The notes below the pieces were generated by a model. It ran no database searches. It was not told the DNA's origin and saw only the letters and a program-made list of their open reading frames with translations. Made by a program: the position numbers and the translations under genes. Positions 1 through 4,077 of a stretch of 6,797 nucleotides of DNA are shown here, piece by piece. Location: contig CALBZE010000132.1 of assembly GCA_937889645.1 (NCBI GenBank), positions 1-6,797 of the forward strand, in the 5' to 3' direction. The DNA is from an uncultured bacterium. Its GTDB lineage: Bacteria; Gemmatimonadota; Gemmatimonadetes; Longimicrobiales; RSA9. Numbering within the stretch: the first letter of the stretch is position 1; every line of letters begins with the position of its first letter.

Positions 1-2
1 GC

Positions 3-548
3 GGCGACGCCGTCGCCAGCGAGATCACGAACGACGGCTGGCGCGAGCACCTCGGCCGCCTCGAGGTGCCGGTCATCTCGCCGGCGGAGGCGGGGCGCAA
101 CCTCGCCCGGATCGCCGCGGCGCACGACCTCACGCTCTACGCCCACTACACGACCGACGCCGCCGGCCACCGCCGCGACCTGGCCGCCGCCGTCCGGTCG
201 ATCGAGTGCGTCGACGCGTTCCTCGGTGGGCTCCTGGACGCGCTCCCGAGCGACACGCTTCTACTCGTGGCGAGCGACCATGGGAATCTCGAGGACGCAC
301 GGACCGGGCACACGCGGAACCCCGCACTCGCGCTCGTGCACGGGCCCGGGCACGAGGCGGTGGCCGGGCGGCTGCGTGCGCTCACGGACGTGGCGGGGGG
401 GGGGGTGGGGGGGGGGGGGGGGGGGGGGGGGGGTGGCGGCGTGGTCGGCGGCGGCGACGTGGTTAGTGAGGGCGGCGCGGTCGTCGGGATCGGCGGGCTA
501 GCGCAGGTGGGCGGTCCCACGCGGACAGCCGCCGCGGTCCCATGCTGA
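3..548 (+). CDS. Alkaline-phosphatase-superfamily metalloenzyme (phosphoglyceromutase/phosphopentomutase-like), 5' partial, abnormal 3' end
   Basis: The frame is open at the left window edge, so the true start lies upstream; the GTG at 66 is internal. The visible part is the C-terminal portion of a metal-dependent phosphotransferase or phosphatase fold. Metal-ligand-like motifs appear in the usual order: YTTDAAGHRRD (about 141-173), then ASDHGN (about 270-287), then TGHTRNP (about 306-326). This SDHGN...GHT...NP pattern is typical of the metalloenzyme superfamily that includes cofactor-independent phosphoglycerate mutase and phosphopentomutase. The substrate cannot be told from this fragment. 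Homology-like sequence stops at LTDVA (380-394), where such proteins normally have only a short tail left, and the frame enters a long G tract. As written, the frame then reads poly-Gly and low-complexity sequence to a stop at 546-548. A tract one base shorter would end at 499-501 instead. The family call is fairly secure; the 3' end is not. Confidence 0.7.
   Translation, partial: GDAVASEITNDGWREHLGRLEVPVISPAEAGRNLARIAAAHDLTLYAHYTTDAAGHRRDLAAAVRSIECVDAFLGGLLDALPSDTLLLVASDHGNLEDARTGHTRNPALALVHGPGHEAVAGRLRALTDVAGGGVGGGGGGGGGGGVVGGGDVVSEGGAVVGIGGLAQVGGPTRTAAAVPC
395..433. repeat. Poly-G tract (G11-T-G27)
   Basis: There are eleven G (395-405), one T (406), then twenty-seven G (407-433). It sits at the extreme 3' end of the metalloenzyme reading frame. 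The three forward frames leaving the tract stop at 464-466, 499-501 and 546-548, so tract length decides the C-terminus. A run this long is very unusual in bacterial DNA. It may be a slippage-prone locus, or an assembly artefact such as the poly-G read tails produced by two-colour Illumina chemistry. Confidence 0.95.
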
Positions 549-630
549 CACGTGCCGCGATCCCGCACGCCGGCGTCCGCCGCCGCTCGACACACCCGAA
601 TCGCACCCACCAGCCATCCACCGACGGTCC

Positions 631-669
631 GGGTTCACTCGGGTCGATTATTTCCACCCGATCGAACCC
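631..669 (-). repeat. Hairpin repeat, copy 1 (loop inverted)
   Basis: Arms 631-644 and 656-669 enclose an 11-base loop (645-655). Twelve of 14 positions are Watson-Crick pairs, with one wobble and one mismatch. Read on the minus strand the loop is GGAAATAATCG, which matches the loops of the other three copies. The arms themselves align best with copy 3 in the plus direction, so only the loop appears inverted. Confidence 0.75.
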
Positions 670-691
670 ACGAATTCCACGGGGAAGATGC

Positions 692-730
692 GGGTGCGAT
701 TGGGTGGAAATATTCGACTCAACCGCACCC
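692..730 (+). repeat. Hairpin repeat, copy 2
   Basis: Arms 692-705 (GGGTGCGATTGGGT) and 717-730 (ACTCAACCGCACCC) enclose the loop GGAAATATTCG (706-716). Twelve positions are Watson-Crick pairs, with one G·T wobble and one A/C mismatch. The outer seven base pairs (692-698 with 724-730) are perfect. The A/T-rich loop stands out against the GC-rich surroundings. Confidence 0.8.
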
Positions 731-772
731 TCCCTCTTCCGGAGCCGCTGTGGGTGCACTTGGGACGGGTCG

Positions 773-895
773 CGCCGGCCAACCACCGCGCCGGCCGACC
801 ACCGCGCCGGCCGACCACCGCGCCGGCCAACCACCGCACCGGCCAACCACCGTGCCGGCCGACCACCGTGCCGGCCGACCACCGTGCCGGTCGAA
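773..895. repeat. 16-bp tandem repeat array, seven units plus a partial eighth
   Basis: The units have the consensus CGCCGGCCRACCACCG and begin at 773, 789, 805, 821, 837, 853 and 869, with a degraded eighth at 885-895. Variation is limited to the first two bases (CG, CA or TG) and the A/G at position 9. The unit length is not a multiple of three, so a reading frame through it rotates every unit and any protein predicted here is not credible. The array lies between the two hairpin modules. Confidence 0.92.
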
Positions 896-1011
896 TGCGC
901 CGCGCCCCGGGGCCGTGCCGCCCCCGCGCCGGATCGCCCCGGGGTCGCCACGGCCCCCCGGTCGCACCGCGCCGGCGCCGCGTCGCCCCGGCGCCGCTCC
1001 GCCTCGCCGCT
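896..1011. other. GC-rich low-complexity spacer, no gene seen
   Basis: This stretch of C/G-rich sequence separates the 16-bp array from the right-hand hairpin module. It includes the 10-base CGCCCCGGGG twice (903-912 and 935-944). I see no start codon with a ribosome-binding site, no consistent codon bias and no RNA gene. Confidence 0.6.
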
Positions 1012-1046
1012 ACCGAATCGCACAACCAACGCCGTTTCGACAATCC

Positions 1047-1085
1047 TCGTTCAGTTGGGTGGAAATATTGCACCCAATTGAACAA
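1047..1085 (+). repeat. Hairpin repeat, copy 3
   Basis: Arms 1047-1060 and 1072-1085 enclose the loop GGAAATATTGC (1061-1071). Twelve positions are Watson-Crick pairs, with one G·T wobble and one mismatch near the base of the stem. The core stem GTTCAGTTGGGT against ACCCAATTGAAC (1049-1060 with 1072-1083) is continuous apart from the wobble. There is no T-run after it that would mark a Rho-independent terminator. Confidence 0.8.
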
Positions 1086-1108
1086 TGAAATCCGCCGCCC
1101 CCAAACGA

Positions 1109-1147
1109 TTGTGCGATCAGGTGGAAATATTGCACCGAATCGATCAA
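1109..1147 (+). repeat. Hairpin repeat, copy 4 (weaker stem)
   Basis: Arms 1109-1122 (TTGTGCGATCAGGT) and 1134-1147 (ACCGAATCGATCAA) enclose the loop GGAAATATTGC (1123-1133). Ten of 14 positions pair. Copies 3 and 4 share the exact 17-base core GGTGGAAATATTGCACC. The 5' arm resembles the half-sites at 1012-1025 and 1169-1182. Confidence 0.7.
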
Positions 1148-1240
1148 GCGTGCGCCGGGAGCGTTTGATTGTGCGATTGGAGTGCGCGGCGCCGGCACTG
1201 GACGGGCGGGCTGCCACCGCCGACCGTGCGTCCCGAGCGC

Positions 1241-1266
1241 GCGGCGGTACCCGCTCGCACCGCCGC
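1241..1266 (-). terminator. Candidate terminator hairpin after the ABC-2 operon
   Basis: A perfect 8-bp stem (GCGGCGGT at 1241-1248 with ACCGCCGC at 1259-1266) has a 10-base loop. It begins five bases past the permease stop in the minus-strand direction. No T-run follows, so it would be a non-canonical terminator or an mRNA 3'-end stabiliser. The position is right; the function is inferred. Confidence 0.4.
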
Positions 1267-1271
1267 CCCCA

Positions 1272-2036
1272 TCACACCTCCCGCCGGTGCAGCGCCACCG
1301 CCGCCAGCGCCAGCGCCGTGAGCCCGTATCCCGCCACGTAGAGGAATGCGTCCCACGGGATCGGCTGTATGTTGCCGAACGCCTCTTCGAGGCTGTAGAG
1401 CATCGCCTGCGGCGGGAGGAGGAAGGTCACGACGTCGCGTGCGCCGGCGGGGACCTGCGCGAGCATCCCGGCGCTGCGCAGCCCGTCCCATACCAGCGCC
1501 GCTACCGCCAGCAGCAGCGCGATCCACGCGTCCGCGCGGGTCCACACCGACAACAGCGCGACCAGCCCGCCGAAGACCAGCACGTAGCTGAGGATCAGGA
1601 CCAGCGTCGCCGGGCCGGCCCAGGTCCCGATCATGATCAGGTCGAACGTCGGCATCAGCGCCGCGCTGATCGCGAAGGCGACGCCGGCGAGGACCGCGAA
1701 CCGGGTCCCGTACGTCCGCAGCGGCGATGCCGGCCGCACGGCGTAGAGGCGCGCGTACCCCTCGGCGCGGTCGTCGGAGAAGAGCCCGGCCATCAGCACC
1801 AGCGTCGCCATGATCGGGAACCTGCCGAGCAGCCACCCCATGAGGAGGAGCGCCGACACGGCCGGGTAGCCGCCGACCAGGAAGAGCCGGTCGGCGTCGA
1901 CGTGCCCATCCGCGTCGCCGACGAGGAGCCGCGCGGTCGCCGCGGCGGCGAGGAACAGGCCGGCGAAGGCGAGGAGCACGAGGATCCGCTTGCGCCGGGC
2001 GCGCAGCGTGAGCCGGGCGAGGACGAGGGCGTTCAT
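1272..2036 (-). CDS. ABC-2 type transporter, membrane permease subunit
   Basis: A 254-residue integral membrane protein forms the channel half of an ABC exporter with the upstream ATPase. Hydrophobic segments lie at about residues 18-38, 52-70, 74-87, 112-138, 141-163, 170-187 and 228-248, which is six or seven membrane passes. A short basic N-terminus (RRKR at about 14-17) probably faces the cytoplasm. A loop near 88-110 carries FSDDRAEGYARLYAVRP, resembling the cytoplasmic coupling region of ABC-2 permeases that work with separate ATPases. The ATG at 2034-2036 was chosen because GGAGG lies seven bases upstream, and because this ATG overlaps the stop of the preceding mini-ORF as ATGA. That overlap implies translational coupling. 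The transported substrate cannot be told. The family call rests on topology and on the ATPase partner rather than a diagnostic motif. Confidence 0.82.
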   Translation of the reverse strand: MNALVLARLTLRARRKRILVLLAFAGLFLAAAATARLLVGDADGHVDADRLFLVGGYPAVSALLLMGWLLGRFPIMATLVLMAGLFSDDRAEGYARLYAVRPASPLRTYGTRFAVLAGVAFAISAALMPTFDLIMIGTWAGPATLVLILSYVLVFGGLVALLSVWTRADAWIALLLAVAALVWDGLRSAGMLAQVPAGARDVVTFLLPPQAMLYSLEEAFGNIQPIPWDAFLYVAGYGLTALALAAVALHRREV

Positions 2037-2131
2037 CGGGCGGCCTCCGGGTCGAGCCCGCCGACCGGGCAGTGTCCGCGCTCGGTGGGCGCGACCGCCG
2101 CGCCGCCGTTGCACCGATCGATCGCGATCAT
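2033..2131 (-). CDS. 32-residue mini-ORF between the ABC ATPase and permease
   Basis: An ATG at 2129-2131 overlaps the ATPase stop as ATGA, and its own TGA (2033-2035) overlaps the permease ATG as ATGA. It fills the whole gap between the two genes. GGAGG lies seven bases before its ATG, inside the ATPase C-terminal codons. The peptide starts MIAIDRCNGG and ends GHCPVGGLDPEAAR, with cysteines at 7 and 21 and a histidine at 20. About 29 of 32 third positions are G or C, which is compatible with coding but weak evidence in such GC-rich DNA. Its last seven residues (LDPEAAR) equal the ATPase's last seven, and the two differing bases in those codons are silent. It may be a real small protein, or a coupling leader created when the gene junction was duplicated. 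I recognise no family. Confidence 0.45.
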   Translation of the reverse strand: MIAIDRCNGGAAVAPTERGHCPVGGLDPEAAR

Positions 2132-2152
2132 CGGGCGGCCTCCGGATCCAGC
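2033..2152 (-). repeat. 25-bp direct repeat duplicating a stop/start junction (2033-2057 and 2128-2152)
   Basis: The two copies match at 23 of 25 positions, the first 18 identically (TCATCGGGCGGCCTCCGG on the plus strand). Read on the minus strand, each copy contains the codons for LDPEAAR, a GGAGG ribosome-binding site within them, and an overlapping ATGA stop/start. One copy ends the ATPase and starts the mini-ORF; the other ends the mini-ORF and starts the permease. Confidence 0.9.
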
Positions 2153-3057
2153 GCCCGCCTCACCCGCTCCTCGAGCGGCTCACCCGCCGGCGTGACTGCG
2201 GCGATGACGGCGCCCGCGTCCAGCAGTGCGGCGAGCCGCGCGCTCAGCTCGGCGGCGTCGGCGACCTGTACCTGGTAAGTCATAGGCCCCGCCCCCTCCA
2301 CCACCGCGGCCCCCGGGAACGCCTCCGCCACCGCCGGCGACGGCGCGGCGAGCGTGATCCGGTACCCGATCGGCCCCGTCGCCGGGCGCGCCACGTCCAT
2401 GATCTCTTTCACCCGCCCGCCCTCGAGCAGCACGACCCGGTCGGCGATCCTCTCGACCTCGGCGAGGTCGTGGCTCGCGACGAGGATCGTGCGATCCGCG
2501 TCGCGCAGGTCGGCGACGACGTCGCGGAACCGGATCCGCCAGAGCGGGTCGAGCCCCTCCGTCGGCTCGTCGAGGACGACGAGGCGGCGGTCGGCGAGGA
2601 GCGCCTGGGCGAGGCCGAGGCGCTGGTTGAGCCCGCGGGAGAGCGCGCCGACCGGCTTATTCGCGTGGGGCTCGAGGCCGAACTGCTCCATCACGGCCGC
2701 GACGCGCTCGCGCGCCGCCACACCCTTCAGCCCTTCGAGCCCGGCGAGCGCGCGGAGCGCGTCGCCGACCGTCCACTCCGGCGGCAGCCGGAACCGCTCG
2801 GGGAGATACGCCGCTCCGTGGCGGCGCAGGTAGCGCCGCGGCTCGAGCCCGTCGATCCGCACGCGACCATGCGTCGGATGGATGAACCCGAGGACGAGGC
2901 CGAAGAGCGTCGTCTTCCCCGCGCCGTTCGGCCCGACGACGCCCCACACGCCGCCCGGCGGGATGGCCAGCGAGACGTCGTCGAGCGCGACGGTGTCGGT
3001 CCGGCCCCGGCCGGGCGCCGCCGCGTAGATCCGCGTGACGTTCTCGAGTTCGATCAT
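2128..3057 (-). CDS. ABC transporter ATP-binding protein (ABC-2 export type)
   Basis: This 309-residue cytoplasmic ATPase powers the exporter formed with the downstream permease. Motifs in order are Walker A GPNGAGKTT (42-50), YLPERFRLPPEWT where the Q-loop normally lies (84-96), signature LSRGLNQRLG (139-148), Walker B LVVLDEP (159-165, catalytic E164), D-loop EGLD (167-170) and switch histidine H196 in ASHD. The signature is LSRGL rather than LSGGQ, and the Q-loop glutamine is replaced by a YLPE sequence; I associate YLPE variants with ABC-2 type exporter ATPases. Residues from about 225 on form a C-terminal extension beyond the nucleotide-binding domain, a common feature of these ATPases. 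The ATG at 3055-3057 begins the conserved MIELENVTR strand. Its AGGGGA ribosome-binding site is only 2-3 bases away, so the ATG at 3076-3078 remains possible. The stop overlaps the next ATG. Confidence 0.93.
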   Translation of the reverse strand: MIELENVTRIYAAAPGRGRTDTVALDDVSLAIPPGGVWGVVGPNGAGKTTLFGLVLGFIHPTHGRVRIDGLEPRRYLRRHGAAYLPERFRLPPEWTVGDALRALAGLEGLKGVAARERVAAVMEQFGLEPHANKPVGALSRGLNQRLGLAQALLADRRLVVLDEPTEGLDPLWRIRFRDVVADLRDADRTILVASHDLAEVERIADRVVLLEGGRVKEIMDVARPATGPIGYRITLAAPSPAVAEAFPGAAVVEGAGPMTYQVQVADAAELSARLAALLDAGAVIAAVTPAGEPLEERVRRALDPEAAR

Positions 3058-3101
3058 GGTCCCCTGCGGGGTACGCATTCTGCTTGCCACTGCGCCGTCG
3101 T
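3058..3101. promoter_or_regulatory. Short divergent intergenic region between the ABC operon and PAP2
   Basis: Only about 44 bases separate the two divergent starts as annotated, which is too little for two non-overlapping promoters. At least one promoter must lie inside the opposing gene's 5' end, or the PAP2 gene starts later (ATG at 3156). A small inverted repeat CCCC-TGC-GGGG (3061-3071) overlaps the ATPase ribosome-binding site. I see no convincing -35/-10 pair. Confidence 0.35.
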
Positions 3102-3863
3102 ATGACGACTGACGACACCGGGCGACGCCGGTCCCGCCAACCGCCCCGAGCCGCGATGACCCGCGGACCCGATCGCGCGGCTGTCCCCGATCGCGCGGCT
3201 GCCCCCGATCGCCAAGCACCGTCCCTTCGCGCCCGACTCGCCCGGCTCCCGTGGCCGACCCTGGCCGGCGGCTGGGCGGCCGCCTACGTCGTCGGGCTCG
3301 CGTTCGGGATGCTCGTCCGCGCGGAGGGGTGGTGGCCGCGCGGCGGCGAGTGGGAGCGCGCTGTCCTCGTCGCCGTCCACGAGCACGTCTCGCCGGCGCT
3401 CGACGTCGTCATGCTCGCGCTTCCGCTCGTCGGCACGAACTACACGCTCGCGCCCGTCGTCGCGATCGCGGCGGTCCGGCTCTGGCGACGCGGCCGGCAC
3501 TCGTTCGCGCTGCACCTGGCCGTCGTCCAGGCGGGGAGCTGGGCGCTCAACCCCGCGCTCAAGTTCACGCTCCCGCGCCCGCGGCCGGACCTCTTCGACC
3601 TGCGCGGCCAGTACGCGTTCCCGGCCTACCCGAGCGGCCACTCGATCGCCGTCGTCTCCGTCCTCTTCACCGTGGCGTACCTGGTCCACCGCGCGGGGCA
3701 CGGGACGTGGGCGTACTGGGCGGTCGCGGTTTTCTACGTCCTCAACTCTTACTCCCGCCTCTACCTCGCGGTCCACTGGCCGACCGACGTGATCGGCGGG
3801 ACGCTCGTCGGCGCGATCTGGCTGGGGGTGACCATGATGGTGTTTCGGACGGCGGATAGCTAG
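3102..3863 (+). CDS. PAP2-superfamily membrane phosphatase (phosphatidic acid or undecaprenyl-pyrophosphate phosphatase-like)
   Basis: A 253-residue membrane protein carries all three motifs of the PAP2 acid-phosphatase family: K154-x6-R161-P162 (KFTLPRPRP), PSGH (177-180), and SR-x5-H-x3-D (S218, R219, H225, D229). The conserved histidines are the nucleophile and proton donor in this family, which dephosphorylates lipid phosphates at the membrane. Five or six hydrophobic passes are visible, with the active-site motifs placed between them as in known members. The exact lipid substrate cannot be told. The start is uncertain. The ATG at 3102 gives a basic, disordered-looking leader with a PDRAAx hexapeptide repeat; the ATG at 3156 would remove 18 residues and leave more promoter room; a TTG at 3084 is also in frame. 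None has a clear ribosome-binding site. The gene is divergent from the ABC operon. Confidence 0.92.
   Translation: MTTDDTGRRRSRQPPRAAMTRGPDRAAVPDRAAAPDRQAPSLRARLARLPWPTLAGGWAAAYVVGLAFGMLVRAEGWWPRGGEWERAVLVAVHEHVSPALDVVMLALPLVGTNYTLAPVVAIAAVRLWRRGRHSFALHLAVVQAGSWALNPALKFTLPRPRPDLFDLRGQYAFPAYPSGHSIAVVSVLFTVAYLVHRAGHGTWAYWAVAVFYVLNSYSRLYLAVHWPTDVIGGTLVGAIWLGVTMMVFRTADS
3168..3212 (+). repeat. 18-bp tandem repeat in the PAP2 leader (2.5 units)
   Basis: CCCGATCGCGCGGCTGTC (3168-3185) is followed by a copy with one change (3186-3203) and a half unit (3204-3212). In frame it encodes PDRAAV-PDRAAA-PDR in the probably disordered N-terminus of the PAP2 protein. Confidence 0.85.
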
Positions 3864-3893
3864 GCGACGCCGGGCAATCGGGCGATCCAGGTC

Positions 3894-3930
3894 GCGGGGG
3901 CGCCGCGCGGCTCCGGCTGCGGGCCCCCGC
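3894..3930 (+). terminator. Candidate GC-rich hairpin after PAP2
   Basis: GCGGGGGC (3894-3901) pairs perfectly with GCCCCCGC (3923-3930) around a 21-base G/C-rich loop that can itself fold. It starts 30 bases past the PAP2 stop. No T-run follows, so termination is possible but not shown. Confidence 0.35.
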
Positions 3931-3968
3931 CGCGTGCCCCGGCCGCGTGCCCCGGCCGCGTGCCCCGG
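3930..3968 (+). repeat. 13-bp tandem repeat, three exact units
   Basis: CCGCGTGCCCCGG is repeated exactly at 3930-3942, 3943-3955 and 3956-3968, in the 214-base gap between PAP2 and the GspE-like gene. Each unit is partly palindromic at its ends (CCG...CGG). I see no coding role; the GspE-like frame is open through here, but the better start is at 4078. Confidence 0.88.
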
Positions 3969-4068
3969 ATCCGCAGGCGACGTCGCCCCGGGGGCGTCCT
4001 CCGCTCCTATTCCCGCGCCCCGTGTGCGGCCCCACTGTCCTGCGGGTCGTTCTGCGGGTCGCATCACT

Positions 4069-4073
4069 GGAGG
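4069..4073 (+). promoter_or_regulatory. Ribosome-binding site fixing the GspE/PilB start
   Basis: GGAGG lies four bases before the ATG at 4078. The frame is open upstream to about 3934, but that stretch is tandem repeat and low-complexity sequence. This site, plus the start of the conserved N-terminal domain a few residues later, favours 4078. Confidence 0.65.
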
Positions 4074-4077
4074 CCGC

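Larger units (their letters stand above)
595..765. repeat. Left 171-base hairpin module (paralogue of 1012-1182)
   Basis: No gene signal is seen here. The module comprises a 14-base half-site reading towards lower coordinates (595-608, reverse complement GGGTGCGATTCGGG), a 22-base gap, a 39-base hairpin (631-669), a 22-base gap, a second 39-base hairpin (692-730), a 21-base gap, and a weaker opposing half-site (752-765, GGGTGCACTTGGGA). The outer half-sites are complementary at about 10 of 14 positions. As RNA or single-stranded DNA, the unit could therefore fold as a closing stem holding two hairpins. Corresponding parts of the right-hand module lie 416-417 bases downstream. Function is unknown; the structure is inferred by eye. 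Confidence 0.7.
1012..1182. repeat. Right 171-base hairpin module (paralogue of 595-765)
   Basis: This module has the same order and total length as the left one. It comprises a reverse half-site (1012-1025, reverse complement TTGTGCGATTCGGT), a 21-base gap, a hairpin (1047-1085), a 23-base gap, a hairpin (1109-1147), a 21-base gap, and a forward half-site (1169-1182, TTGTGCGATTGGAG). The outer half-sites are complementary at 11 of 14 positions, including a 10-base perfect core (AATCGCACAA against TTGTGCGATT), giving a possible closing stem around the two hairpins. No gene signal is seen. The module ends about 60 bases beyond the presumed end of the ABC operon transcript. Confidence 0.75.

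Noticed and set aside
434..496. Minus-strand gene ending at the poly-C side of the tract
   Set aside because: The antisense frame has good third-position bias, but an in-frame TAG lies just upstream, around 500, with no start codon in between. It is noted only as an alternative explanation in the findings.
773..895. CRISPR-like array
   Set aside because: The units are head-to-tail 16-mers with no spacers, and no cas genes are visible.
1047..1085. Rho-independent terminator
   Set aside because: The stem is good, but no T-run follows on either strand, and the same hairpin recurs four times with a conserved loop.
595..1182. Insertion sequence with terminal inverted repeats
   Set aside because: Inverted half-sites exist at module ends, but there is no transposase frame and no clear flanking target duplication. 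A non-autonomous element cannot be excluded, so it is reported as a structured module instead.
542..1341. Several long overlapping open frames on both strands across 542-1341
   Set aside because: They exist because GC-rich repeats lack stop codons. The 16-bp unit rotates the frame, no ribosome-binding site is convincing, and codon bias is absent. The hairpin structure explains the region better.
1182..3105. Long plus-strand open frames antisense to the ABC genes
   Set aside because: They are mirror images of strongly coding minus-strand genes carrying the Walker, signature and membrane features. Their predicted proteins are Arg/Pro-rich low complexity.
3934..4077. Upstream extension of the GspE-like protein to 3934
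   Set aside because: The extension would translate 13-bp tandem repeats and low-complexity sequence. The ATG at 4078 has GGAGG upstream and directly precedes the conserved N-terminal domain.
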